Shown here: piece by piece, positions 1 to 12,777 of the stretch | Numbering within the stretch: the first letter of the stretch is position 1 | How the letters are laid out: each line of letters starts with the position of its first letter | Origin: Bolinopsis microptera | Taxonomy: Eukaryota > Ctenophora > Tentaculata > Lobata > Bolinopsidae | DNA: 64,000 bases | Assembly (NCBI RefSeq): GCF_026151205.1 | Contig: NC_087075.1 | Location: 13,901,628 to 13,965,627, forward strand | Direction: 5' to 3' | Translations under genes and position numbers: made by a program | The notes under the pieces: generated by a model | What the model saw: the letters and a program-made list of their open reading frames with translations, nothing else | Told to the model about the DNA's origin: nothing | The model's database searches: none

Positions 1-3000
1 AGCAGCCAACACTTGACTAATACTCATTCAGGCGTTACTGAAGCAGCCAACACTTGACTAATACTCATTCAGGCGTTACTGAAGCAGCCAACACTTGACT
101 AATACTCATCCAGGCGTTACTGAAGCAGCCAACACTTGACTAATACTCATTCAGGCGTTACTGAAGCAGCCAACACTTGACTAATACTCATTCAGGCGTT
201 ACTGAAGCAGCCAACACTTGACTAATACTCATTCAGGCGTTACTGAAGCAGCCAACACTTGACTAATACTCATTCAGGCGTTACTGAAGCAGCCAACACT
301 TGACTAATACTCATTCAGGCGTTACTGAAGCAGCCAACACTTGACTAATACTCATTCAGGCGTTACTGAAGCAGCCAACACTTGACTAATACTCATTCCA
401 GGCGTTACTGAAGCAGCCAACACTTGACTAATACTCATTCAGGCGTTACTGAAGCAGCCAACACTTGACTAATACTCATTCAGGCGTTACTGAAGCAGCC
501 AACACTTGACTAATACTCATTCAGGCGTTACTGAAGCAGCCAACACTTGACTAATACTCATTCAGGCGTTACTGAAGCAGCCAACACTTGACTAATACTC
601 ATTCAGGCGTTACTGAAGCAGCCAACACTTGACTAATACTCATTCAGGCGTTACTGAAGCAGCCAACACTTGACTAATACTCATTCAGGCGTTACTGAAG
701 CAGCCAACACTTGACTAATACTCATTCAGGCGTTACTGAAGCAGCCAACACTTGACTAATACTCATTCAGGCGTTACTGAAGCAGCCAACACTTGACTAA
801 TACTCATTCAGGCGTTACTGAAGCAGCCAACACTTGACTAATACTCATTCAGGCGTTACTGAAGCAGCCAACACTTGACTAATACTCATTCAGGCGTTAC
901 TGAAGCAGCCAACACTTGACTAATACTCATTCAGGCGTTACTGAAGCAGCCAACACTTGACTAATACTCATTCAGGCGTTACTGAAGCAGCCAACACTTG
1001 ACTAATACTCATTCAGGCGTTACTGAAGCAGCCAACACTTGACTAATACTCATTCAGGCGTTACTGAAGCAGCCAACACTTGACTAATACTCATTCAGGC
1101 GTTACTGAAGCAGCCAACACTTGACTAATACTCATTCAGGCGTTACTGAAGCAGCCAACACTTGACTAATACTCATTCAGGCGTTACTGAAGCAGCCAAC
1201 ACTTGACTAATACTCATTCAGGCGTTACTGAAGCAGCCAACACTTGACTAATACTCATTCAGGCGTTACTGAAGCAGCCAACACTTGACTAATACTCATT
1301 CAGGCGTTACTGAAGCAGCCAACACTTGACTAATACTCATTCAGGCGTTACTGAAGCAGCCAACACTTGACTAATACTCATTCAGGCGTTACTGAAGCAG
1401 CCAACACTTGACTAATACTCATTCAGGCGTTACTGAAGCAGCCAACACTTGACTAATACTCATTCAGGCGTTACTGAAGCAGCCAACACTTGACTAATAC
1501 TCATCAGGCGTTACTGAAGCAGCCAACACTTGACTAATACTCATTCAGGCGTTACTGAAGCAGCCAACACTTGACTAATACTCATTCAGGCGTTACTGAA
1601 GCAGCCAACACTTGACTAATACTCATTCAGGCGTTACTGAAGCAGCCAACACTTGACTAATACTCATTCAGGCGTTACTGAAGCAGCCAACACTTGACTA
1701 ATACTCATTCAGGCGTTACTGAAGCAGCCAACACTTGACTAATACTCATTCAGGCGTTACTGAAGCAGCCAACACTTGACTAATACTCATTCAGCGTTAC
1801 TGAAGCAGCCAACACTTGACTAATACTCATTCAGGCGTTACTGAAGCAGCCAACACTTGACTAATACTCATTCAGGCGTTACTGAAGCAGCCAACACTTG
1901 ACTAATACTCATTCAGGGCGTTACTGAAGCAGCCAACACTTGACTAATACTCATTCAGGCGTTACTGAAGCAGCCAACACTTGACTAATACTCATTCAGG
2001 CGTTACTGAAGCAGCCAACACTTGACTAATACTCATTCAGGCGTTACTGAAGCAGCCAACACTTGACTAATACTCATTCAGGCGTTACTGAAGCAGCCAA
2101 CACTTGACTAATACTCATTCAGGCGTTACTGAAGCAGCCAACACTTGACTAATACTCATTCAGGCGTTACTGAAGCAGCCAACACTTGACTAATACTCAT
2201 TCAGGCGTTACTGAAGCAGCCAACACTTGACTAATACTCATTCAGGCGTTACTGAAGCAGCCAACACTTGACTAATACTCATTCAGGCGTTACTGAAGCA
2301 GCCAACACTTGACTAATACTCATTCAGGCGTTACTGAAGCAGCCAACACTTGACTAATACTCATTCAGGCGTTACTGAAGCAGCCAACACTTGACTAATA
2401 CTCATTCAGGCGTTACTGAAGCAGCCAACACTTGACTAATACTCATTCAGGCGTTACTGAAGCAGCCAACACTTGACTAATACTCATTCAGGCGTTACTG
2501 AAGCAGCCAACACTTGACTAATACTCATTCAGGCGTTACTGAAGCAGCCAACACTTGACTAATACTCATTCAGGCGTTACTGAAGCAGCCAACACTTGAC
2601 TAATACTCATTCAGGCGTTACTGGAAGCAGCCAACACTTGACTTATACTCATTCAGGCGTTACTGAAGCAGCCAACACTTGACTAATACTCATTCATGGC
2701 GTTACTGAAGCAGCCAACACTTGACCTAATACTCATTCAGGCGTTACTGAAGCAGCCAACACTTGACTAATACTCATTCAGGCGTTACTGAAGCAGCCAA
2801 CACTTGACTAATACTCATTCAGGCGTTACTGAAGCAGCCAACACTTGACTAATACTCATTCAGGCGTTACTGAAGCAGCCAACACTTGACTAATACTCAT
2901 TCAGGCGTTACTGAAGCAGCCAACACTTGACTAATACTCATTCAGGCGTTACTGAAGCAGCCAACACTTGACTAATACTCATTCAGGCGTTACTGAAGCA

Positions 3001-5817
3001 GCCAACACTTGACTATACTCATTCAGGCGTTACTGAAGCAGCCAACACTTGACTAATACTCATTCAGGCGTTACTGAAGCAGCCAACACTTGACTAATAC
3101 TCATTCAGGCGTTACTGAAGCAGCCAACACTTGACTAATACTCATTCAGGCGTTACTGAAGCAGCCAACACTTGACTAATACTCATTCAGGCGTTACTGA
3201 AGCAGCCAACACTTGACTAATACTCATTCAGGCGTTACTGAAGCAGCCAACACTTGACTAATACTCATTCAGGCGTTACTGAAGCAGCCAACACTTGACT
3301 AATACTCATTCAGGCGTTACTGAAGCAGCCAACACTTGACTAATACTCATCAGGCGTTACTGAAGCAGCCAACACTTGACTAATACTCATTCAGGCGTTA
3401 CTGAAGCAGCCAACACTTGACTAATACTCATTCAGGCGTTACTGAAGCAGCCAACACTTGACTAATACTCATTCAGGCGTTACTGAAGCAGCCAACACTT
3501 GACTAATACTCATTCAGGCGTTACTGAAGCAGCCAACACTTGACTAATACTCATTCAGGCGTTACTGAAGCAGCCAACACTTGACTAATACTCATTCAGG
3601 CGTTACTGAAGCAGCCAACACTTGACTAATACTCATTCAGGCGTTACTGAAGCAGCAACACTTGACTAATACTCATTCAGTGCGTTACTGAAGCAGCCAA
3701 CACTTGACTAATACTCATTCAGGCGTTACTGAAGCAGCCAACACTTGACTAAACTCATTCAGGCGTTACTGAAGCAGCCAACACTTGACTAATACTCATT
3801 CAGGCGTTACTGAAGCAGCCAACACTTTGACTAATACTCATTCAGGCGTTACTGAAGCAGCCACACTTGACTAATACTCATTCAGGCGTTACTGAAGCAG
3901 CCAACACTTGAATAATACTCATTCTCAGGCGTTACTGAAGCAGCCAACACTTGACCAATACTCATTCAGGCGTTACTGAAGCAGCCAACACTTGACTAAT
4001 ACTCATTCAGGCGTTACTGAAGCAGCCAACACTTGACTAATACTCATTCAGGCGTTACTGAAGCAGCCAACACTTGACTAATACTCATTTCAGGCGTTAC
4101 TGAAGCAGCCAACACTTGACTAATACTCTTCAGGCGTTACTGAAGCAGCCAACACTTGACTAATACTCATTCAGGCGTTACTGAAGCAGCCAACACTTGA
4201 CTAATACTCATTCAGGCGTTACTGAAGCAGCCAACACTTGACTAATACTCATTCAGGCGTTACTGAAGCAGCCAACACTTGACTAATACTCATTCAGGCG
4301 TTACTGAAGCAGCCAACACTTGACTAATACTCATTCAGGCGTTACTGAAGCAGCCAACACTTGACTAATACTCATTCAGGCGTTACTGAAGCAGCCAACA
4401 CTTGACTAATACTCATTCAGGCGTTACTGAAGCAGCCAACACTTGACTAATACTCATTCAGGCGTTACTGAAGCAGCCAACACTTGACTAATACTCATTC
4501 AGGCGTTACTGAAGCAGCCAACACTTGACAAATACTCATTCAGGCGTTACTGAAGCAGCCAACACTTGACTAATACTCATTCAGGCGTTACTGAAGCAGC
4601 CCAACACTTGACTAATACTCATTCAGGCGTTACTGAAGCAGCAACACTTGACTAATACTCATTCAGCGTTTACTGAAGCAGCCAACACTTGACTAATACT
4701 CATTCAGGCGTTACTGAAGCAGCCAACACTTGACTAATACTCATTCAGGCGTTACTGAAGCAGCCACACTTGACTAATACTCATTCAGGCGTTACTGAAG
4801 CAGCCAACACTTGACTAATACTCATTCAGGCGTTACTGAGCAGCCAACACTTGACTAATACTCATTCAGGCGTTACTGAAGCAGCCAACACTTGACTAAT
4901 ACTCATTCAGGCGTTACTGAAGCAGCCAACACTTGACTAATACTCATCAGGCGTTACATGAAGCAAGGCACCGTTCTCTACTGAAGCAGCCACACTTGAC
5001 TAATACTCATCAGGCGTTACTGAAGCAGCCAACACTTGACTAATACTCATTCAGGCGTTACTGAAGCAGCCAACACTTGACTAATACTCATTCAGGCGTT
5101 ACTGAGCAGCCAACACTTGACTAATACTCATCAGGCGTTACTGATAGCAGCAACACTTGACTAATACTCATTCAGGCGTTACTGAAGCAGCCAACACTTG
5201 ACTAATACTCATTCAGGCGTTACTGAAGCAGCCAACACTTGACTAATACTCATTCAGGCGTTACTGAAGCAGCCAACACTTGACAATACTCATTCAGGCG
5301 TTACTGAAGCAGCCAACACTTGACTAATACTCATTCAGGCGTTACTGAAGCAGCCAACACTTGACTAATACTCATTCAGGCGTTACTGAAGCAGCCAACA
5401 CTTGACTAATACTCATTCAGGCGTTACTGAAGCAGCCAACACTTGACTAATACTCATTCAGGCGTTACTGAAGCAGCCAACACTTGACTAATACTCATTC
5501 AGGCGTTACTGAAGCAGCCAACACTTGACCAATACTCATTCATCAGGCGTTACTGAAGCAGCCACACTTGACTAATACTCATTCAGGCGTTACTGAAGCA
5601 GCCAACACTTGACCAATACTCATTCAGGCGTTACTGAAGCAGCCAACACTTGACTAATACTCATTCAGGCGTTACTGAAGCAGCCAACACTTGACTAATA
5701 CTCATTCAGGCGTTACTGAAGCAGCCAACACTTGACTAATACTCATTCATGCGTTACTGAAGCAGCCAACACTTGACTAATACTCATTCAGGCGTTACTG
5801 AAGCAGCCAACGCTTGA
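1..5817. repeat. 41-bp satellite array, about 140 copies
   Basis: A head-to-tail array of a 41-bp unit that includes AGCAGCCAACACTTGACTAA followed by TACTCATTCAGGCGTTACTG. Most units are identical. Departures are mainly one-base insertions or deletions, including a recurrent 40-bp variant in which CATTCAGG becomes CATCAGG (near 1501, 3346, 4944, 5000 and 5128). Irregular units are denser after about 2620 and again at 3650-3960 and 4940-5160. The period is not a multiple of three and no long reading frame runs through it, so it is non-coding. There are no unique spacers, so it is not CRISPR-like. The left end is cut by the window edge, so the true array is longer. Confidence 0.98.
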
Positions 5818-6371
5818 CCACAGGAACAGTATAGCCTCCCAAACAGGGCTCATCAAGAGAGAATCTACCATAACTGTAGTTATTCTAACTGCTATGTACC
5901 TGGTTAGTGTGAATTCGGGTTACCTGCTAGCTGGGAATTAACCGGTGATTAATAGTCACAGATATGAACAAATTAATTTGTGAGACTGATTTTGGGTTTT
6001 GAATTGTCGATGCTGAAAGCTGGATAGTCCATGGTAAATAGTTGTCACTATGATAAGAGTATCCATATTTTAATCTGGTTGATAACCCGTTGAATTTTTT
6101 GCTTAACTATCCATCGATATTATTATGAAATCTCTTATAAAATTACCTTGAACATTCTTAAGTTGTGCTATTTTTGTAAAAATTACAATTTGTAGGAAAT
6201 ACTAATTTTCGGGTCTTTCCAAATTCATCGACGCGAATCTGTATGTGCTTTTGGCTTTGCAAAGCTGCAGAGTGCAGGCTGACTTTTAAATGATTTACGG
6301 TCCTTCGTCCCTAAACTAAATCTTAATCCACATCAATTCCTACGCAGCGCCAGTTGACTTACAAGTTATAA
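5818..6371. other. Unique sequence between satellite and GPCR fragment
   Basis: AT-rich unique sequence. It contains no convincing upstream transmembrane coding that would join the GPCR tail that follows. No RNA gene or repeat was recognised. Confidence 0.5.
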
Positions 6372-6764
6372 ATGATTGATCCTCTCAAGTACAACTTTAA
6401 CGCTAAACCATTACTTCAGATGTGTTCCACGACCTCTGCCATCTTCCACTTTGGCTACTACTTCGACTACCTGGTAGACTGTGGTCAAGACAGCCGGTTT
6501 GGAGAGGAATTAGACCCAGTGGTGATGACACTGTTAACAACCTTTGCTATTCCTCTCAACTCCGCACTCAACACAGTCATATACTTTTGTAGGATCAAGG
6601 ATTTGAGGACGTTTGCCTTGTCAGTGTTACACTGTAACATGTGTAACACATTATGTAACATCTGTAACATCTGTAACTTAAAGATATGTAGATGTACAAC
6701 AAGGGAGGGGAACACTGGCGATGGAAAGAAAGGAATTGAGCTGACAACTTTACAAGATCAGTGA
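6372..6764 (+). pseudogene. GPCR C-terminal fragment (TM6-TM7 and tail)
   Basis: A 130-residue reading frame resembling the end of a class A (rhodopsin-like) G-protein-coupled receptor. Residues about 13-36 form a hydrophobic segment in the TM6 position. Residues about 50-71 read TLLTTFAIPLNSALNTVIYF, a TM7 with an N-x-x-I-Y variant of the NPxxY motif, followed by a basic RIKDLR start of helix 8. A cysteine-rich tail (CNMCNTLCNICNICNLKIC) follows, encoded by tandem TGTAACA-type repeats. A TAA stop lies immediately before the ATG in the same frame, and TM1-TM5 are missing. It is therefore most likely a truncated receptor remnant beside the satellite, although an unseen upstream exon cannot be excluded. 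Confidence 0.6.
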
Positions 6765-8881
6765 TTTTAGGGGTTTGTGACTGCGTCATTGGCAAAAAAT
6801 TGGAGCCAATGAATCGGGCGGCAAATTTCCGCTTTGAGAAATCCTTGGCATGTGAATTGTGAAATGAGATTAGTTATTGTTGGGGCTTCTTAAATCCATC
6901 AAAGAATCTCGGACAATGGGCAATATTTTAAAATATTATACGGTTCAAAGAATTTAGAAATAATCAAATCTTTTGAGTCCGCTGTGAAGCAAACTGGCGC
7001 CTTACATCTCTGATCGTTCGACAAAAAACTAAAATCTCAAACCCACGGGCACTCCCATATGAGTTTTTGTTGCAAAGAATTTGAGCCTCACTTACTACAA
7101 TTAGACTTTAAAAGGTTGAACCCTTGTTTGATTTCTAACTCCTTATAACTGCACTGGATCCAACGATATACTCTCTCTGTAAAAGAATCAAAATATCCAT
7201 ATACCCAGCTTAAATGCCAATGTCTAGAAATCGTGATGTTCAGAATGTCATAAAATTTGAAATAACCAGGTTGAGAGAGTCATAACCTGTGCGGTTTAAA
7301 GTGTTAAAATCCAGCAGCTGTTTAGTCCTAACAACAACCCTGCACTAACCTTGGGTTCCTGGCCAGTAAGTCCAATTCATAGTGAGGTTACTCTCAACGG
7401 TGTCAACACTTTTACCGTGCGGTATTATAGGTGTTTGAGTGATATTGTAAGATTCCCACATTTGTCACGTCTACTAATGAACAGGAACACGTATCTACTT
7501 TACTCATTACTTTAAACAAGAGTGACATTGTGCACAGTGTTGCACAAGAGCAAGTCTATGATGCCCCGGTATTATAATATAATAGTAACATGATAATAAT
7601 ATAAACTGAAGCTTACTTCTTACAACTTATTGTACCACTTGGAAACTGGGTGGTATTTCGGAGAAATTGAAAGTTTTCAGTGGAAATGTTCGTCGGTAAC
7701 AGCATTGACATTTGTATCCAGACATTCTGTATTTCAATGTTTTAACTCGTACGTGAAACTGAATATCTAGGCTACCATGGCACTGGATGTTAAAGAACTG
7801 TTAGGTTGCAATTAGCAACAACAAAAAAGAATTCGCCCCCTTGATTCTGAAAACTGCCTATTGATTGATAAATCGATGACTTTATCCTTTAGGTGCCGTG
7901 AATAATGCGAAGTTGTTGATTTTTGTTAAAATAAAGCCCACTGTAGTTAAAATAGAGCCCATTAATTGTTGAAGGATATAAAATGATATGGTAATGTTTA
8001 TTGCATCTGGATATTAAGGTTTTGTATCAGAAGAAAGTATGTTATATCAATTACATTTATATATACAATATATATACAAAGTATATCAGAGGTAGAGAGA
8101 AATATAACAATTAAGGCGGAGAATTCCATTCGCACTGCAGAGCAACCGGGCGTCACATCTAATTTTGCGGTAATTGCGAATTTTTGTCCGAGTCTTCTCC
8201 CTTACTGCTGTTTCTCAGGCGTCCACCTAATGTTGACAGATAAATATTTGGATCGGAAAGCATCATAAATTCCGTTTGGTAAAAGCTCAGAATTATAATA
8301 AATGCGATTGATCGAGCCAAGTCGGGTTGACTGGCAGTAACAGCATGTCACCGACAAATAGCAAAATGCGAATTATCAAATTAAGGAACCATGCTGAGTA
8401 ATGGTGACGAAATTTAGATGATTCAACAGTATTTCAGGGTGGGGGCAGTGTGACTTCAGCACTGTGACCCGATCTTAGCGCATGTCTCGGTCAATGACCA
8501 GCCTCCCTAACACGCCACCCTGTATTATATTTTCACCTCACACAGCACACACGAGGAATCGTATTCCGGGATATTCGTCAATGATGTTTTAATAGGGCGG
8601 TTCACGGATTTCTCACCCAAATAACCACGTGACCCCAGCGATATGAAGGCTAATGTACCACGTGACCATGGCAACGCACGCCACGTCACCAAGGTACGAT
8701 CAAGGTGTTGCCAAGTTGCGCGGTATTAGACGCGCCTTACTTGTGGAAGCTCAAGAAATTCGCACTTGCAGCAGGAGTGTTGAAATTTGGTATTTAACGG
8801 ACAACAATCGACATATTTTGCCACTTCGGTTAGATAACATATAACTTGCGTTTTGTTTCCTCTCCCAGATTTACTAAAGAT
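6765..8881. other. Intergenic region upstream of the secreted-protein cluster
   Basis: AT-rich sequence with no supported gene. It has TA-rich stretches near 8040-8090 and several CACGTGAC motifs at 8620-8670. The last 40 bases before the first secreted-protein ATG contain TTTCCTCTCCCAG, which could be a 3' splice site of a 5'-UTR intron. This would need RNA evidence. Confidence 0.4.
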
Positions 8882-9502
8882 ATGATGATGATCCTCACGA
8901 GATTTTGTTTGTTGATAGTTTGTTGCGTAGCCATTTGCAATGCCGCCTCAGATGTACAGAGTATCGAATCTTCGGATGAGACGATGGTATTTGATCTTAT
9001 CTACGGATGCTTCGAGGACAGAGGAGAGGATTTAGCTCCATGTGACCACTACCAAAACCAGATTGATTGCCTAAAACCTTTCTCCGCTAACCAGTTTGTT
9101 AAAGAGCTGCTGGAAGGATTGGATTCTACAGTGAGTATCTATGGCTGCCAAAAGAAGGACGAGTCACAAGCCATCGCTAATGAAGTAGAAGCCTCAGATG
9201 CGGAGAACGATGTAGCAGAAAACGAGCTTGAAAGTGAAAGTGAAAGCGAAAGTGCCGTGCACCACCGAGAACGCAGAATGTTCAAATCCCCCTGCCAGAA
9301 CTACAAGCACCCTCGCCTGGACAACGCCTGCGCCAACTGGATGTTCAACAACTACCACCTTCTCAACCCTGGCTGGGAGAAGTGCTCCACCTTCGACTAC
9401 AACTACACCAAACCTTGTGGCTGGTACTGGGCTAAGTGCAAGAGAGCTCATAGGAACCACCACTGTTGCGTCAGTGTTCACTGTCACGGAGGACTCGGCT
9501 AG
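8882..9502 (+). CDS. Secreted cysteine-rich protein, paralogue 1 (short form)
   Basis: Predicted 206-residue secreted protein of a family I do not recognise. The start is the first of three consecutive ATG codons at 8882; the frame is open further upstream but without ATG. Residues 1-21 form a signal peptide (LTRFCLLIVCCVAICNA). A VFDLIYGC motif ends at Cys43. One C-x8-C-L module spans Cys54, Cys63 and Cys89. An acidic Ser/Glu linker covers about 90-128 and ends in RERR (129-132), a possible furin-type site. The C-terminal domain (136-206) has eight cysteines and the landmarks NYHLLNPGW, CGWYWAKC and CCVSVHC. It lacks the first of the two N-terminal modules found in paralogues 2 and 3, so it is either a shortened or a simpler family member. 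Extracellular role is inferred; function is unknown. Confidence 0.8.
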   Translation: MMMILTRFCLLIVCCVAICNAASDVQSIESSDETMVFDLIYGCFEDRGEDLAPCDHYQNQIDCLKPFSANQFVKELLEGLDSTVSIYGCQKKDESQAIANEVEASDAENDVAENELESESESESAVHHRERRMFKSPCQNYKHPRLDNACANWMFNNYHLLNPGWEKCSTFDYNYTKPCGWYWAKCKRAHRNHHCCVSVHCHGGLG

Positions 9503-9611
9503 AAAGATCACGTGTGGAGTAACTTTTTTAACCGGACGTAGAGGACTTCAGACTCTTTACGACCAATTTCACTTGCACTTTCATTTTAAATAGTGGGAGT
9601 GTGAGTGAGCA

Positions 9612-9617
9612 AATAAA
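9612..9617 (+). promoter_or_regulatory. Polyadenylation signal AATAAA
   Basis: AATAAA 110 bases after the stop of secreted paralogue 1, on the same strand. It is the expected signal at a normal distance. Confidence 0.6.
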
Positions 9618-12600
9618 GACAGTTGTTGCTGTGTGAAGCAAGCGTGAACTTCAACGGAAGACTTCGTGAATGTTTCATGTTTTTTAACAGACTATTTAGC
9701 CTGGATATGGCCTTTATTTTAATGTTGATCGAGTTTAGTGACTGAACTATGGTACAACTGAACGATTGATGTGTTTCTGTACAAATGTATTTTTATGATG
9801 GACCGCGTATTAATTGTTAGGAGAGTTCACATTTTTGTAATTTTTTATCAATTCCAGAGTCTTTACCGTCACTGACACTTCCCAAAGTGTCATCGATTAT
9901 TTTTGTCAAATCGTCGCCATTTTTGCACCTCTGAACCCTCCTTTAATTGATGCCATTTAATGTGAACTCTCCAAACTAACCATGACCTCAAGTTGATGAT
10001 TTGGGTTAATTTGGGTAACAATCCTGCAGACTGCAGAAGGATTAGGTTAATTGGATAATTGATGATATCACGTGGGTAGCGGGTGGGTCTCTAACATGTG
10101 TAGAGGTAACACCTTGTCTACCCGCCGTATGATATCACTGATTACTTCATACCTTTTACTTATTGCTTTCAATTTGACACCGAGCCTAACCCTGTGAGTT
10201 GACAGTTGATGACGCTGTGGTTGCTAAAGTGATCACATGTTGGAGTTAAAATGTCACAGATTTAAGTTAAATCATGGATTTTTGTTAAATTTGTGATTTT
10301 TAACGCCTTCGCACGGTCGTCTTTAGCTACCATGGTGATGTCATCTTATTGTAACAAAATTTAAACCGGTTTAAATTTAGAGTATGACGAGCCTGCATGT
10401 AGTGATTATAAAATTGTGTTTGTATTTAAGTTATTTGTACAAGTATACTTTCAATTCAAAGTGTATAGATATGATATGGTGTAAATGTAACGCGGAGATG
10501 TCAATTAAAATGCCGCCTTGAAACGTAAACTGCATGGATGTTATTTAAATTGTATTTAAAATTAATTTAAATCTAAATTATGAATGTTATATTTAACATG
10601 ATAATGTGGTCGTAATTTAAATTTATTTACAGCATAGCTCTTATTTTTTTTTCAAAGTTATCAGCTAGGTATTTATCTCTTTATTTTTTAATGAGTTGAA
10701 CTTTTACTTCTTGTGTTATTATGTATCCAATTTGTGATTCAACATACAATTTTGTATCTCAAAAAGTTTTTTAGAAAAGGTTTGTCTTTCCTGTTTCCAA
10801 ATAAAATTCGAATAACAAGATGGTGTGGAATTTAAAAAAATCAGAAATCGGAACAATTCCAAAATTAAGCGGCAACAGATAATCCAATTTACGGAATTAC
10901 TCGGATAAAAATAGAAAATCTGCAACAGCAAAGTAAGCTGCAACAGTAAAGCCAAATGATCGAGCCGTCGAAATGTCCACAATCGATTTGTAAAAATGAC
11001 TTTGTAATGAATGACACGGTTACTATATTGGTTGGTAATATTTATCAAATTAAATTTAATTATCCTAACTCAAAGAATCTGTAAAGACGTTGAAGCGTAC
11101 GTGTCAAATTAAGATCAGCGACATAACATAACTTGCTCTTTTGATCTAAATATAATGTTAATCTGATTTGTTCAGCTTATCCTTAGTTGTGGCTCAGTCC
11201 CTGCAGACGACTACAAATTATAAACTGATTATTATTGACCTTTTCCTTCCGGCGTAAAGAGGTACCTATGCAACGTGTATCCACCTTTTCCTTGCACCTA
11301 GTATTTTCCATTACTATATTATAGTAACGCCCGAAAAGTTTATTTTTACAACATTTCCTTTTCAATCCTACAGTAACTCCTTAGTCCTAACTCTTGCACG
11401 TTTACAGCATTTTTTCCTGCAGTAGCTCCCTTATCGCACACATTTGCAACAACGACAGCCTATCATGTGAAGCGAGGACCTGTAAAGTATACCAGACTTT
11501 GCTAATCGTACCAGCTACCAGATTATGAGATTTATCTTATAAATAGACTTCAGTAATATGTCATGACTAATCTTGGAAAAAATCAACAAGCTTTACACGT
11601 GTCACGGTGACACGACTAGTCTAACTCTGTTTATTTCATTTTCACGTGGTGTGAATACTGTGCTCTGATTGGTTAGTTTGAGCCACGTGGTATGAATCGT
11701 AATGAGATGATGGGCTGATTTAAAGTGGCCGTTTTCCTACACATGCAGTAAACAATTCTCTGAATAGCTCAGCTCTCCTAGTTACACCTAGCACAGGTCT
11801 AAAAGACGGAAATGACACGCGTTTTTCCAGGAATACAACAGGTCAACTTCAGTTATTTTGGCCTGCTAGCTAGTCTCATCTCTTTGAAAACTTTTTTCCG
11901 TCTTAAAGTCTTGCTCGTTACCAGGTAAGTAACTTAGAGCTTCAAAATACTTGTCATCTCTTCTTTTGGAAAGACTTTTAGGCGACTCAAAGTAAAAGCC
12001 GAGTAACTTGCTCTGAACAGAAAACCTCCAAAGTACCTCCTCGACACTGCAGTGTCCAGTCAGCAATAACTTTGAGAGTAACCAGCGCAAATTCCTGCAC
12101 CACACCTCTCCAAACGTCTAAAACCCTAATCTATGACTCGTTTAATATCCCTCTAATCTATAACTAAGCTTAGCGTTAATACTCCACCAGACCGGCCACC
12201 TGAATACCATACTCTTCAACAGCCCAACCAACCTCCAGTACCACCAGGCACGATGTAATTCTGGGCGGGTATTCACATGTTCTTCTATTGGTCCACTAGA
12301 TAATACTCAATACCTTACGTTACAAGTCATCATGCCCGTAATTATAATAAATTTGGTGTAGCACTCTCCAAAAATGTAAGAAATGCGCAAATCTTAATCA
12401 GTGTCACAACAGTCCCACAACAGCGGCGAGAAGGATACTGCATGATCAAATTAGGTGGCAGACATGAAATATTTAAGGAGACTTAAATCTGCTGATAGTA
12501 CGAATTATAAAACAGGTACAGCATGAGCAGGTACAGGGTCTGGGTATAGTACAGGAGTGACGCCATCTCATATCTCCGTGTATGCTAGGTCCTTAATTGG

Positions 12601-12777
12601 ATAATTGAATGTATTTTCGTCGGTCTTTTGTTAGGATCTGTCGTGCACCTATAATACGAATTTAACAAGCGCTAATTGATCATTGTTGTCACCTTCATTT
12701 ACTTTAAAACATTCTAGCGCCAAGGCTGCACTATTTCCGTTTGTTTGATACGACGTTAGGACGTTATTACGGCGACC
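9618..12777. other. Intergenic region between secreted paralogues 1 and 2
   Basis: About 3.1 kb with no supported gene. It includes AT-rich stretches at 10500-10700 and a weak inverted repeat near 10060-10140 with GATATCA at both ends. Short open frames here show no recognisable domain. Confidence 0.4.

Noticed and set aside
1..5817. CRISPR-like array
   Set aside because: Units abut without unique spacers and the context is an animal genome; this is a satellite.
9194..9593. Overlapping long frames on both strands of the secreted gene 1
   Set aside because: They are other-frame shadows of the cysteine-rich coding region with no signal peptide or conserved pattern in the paralogues.
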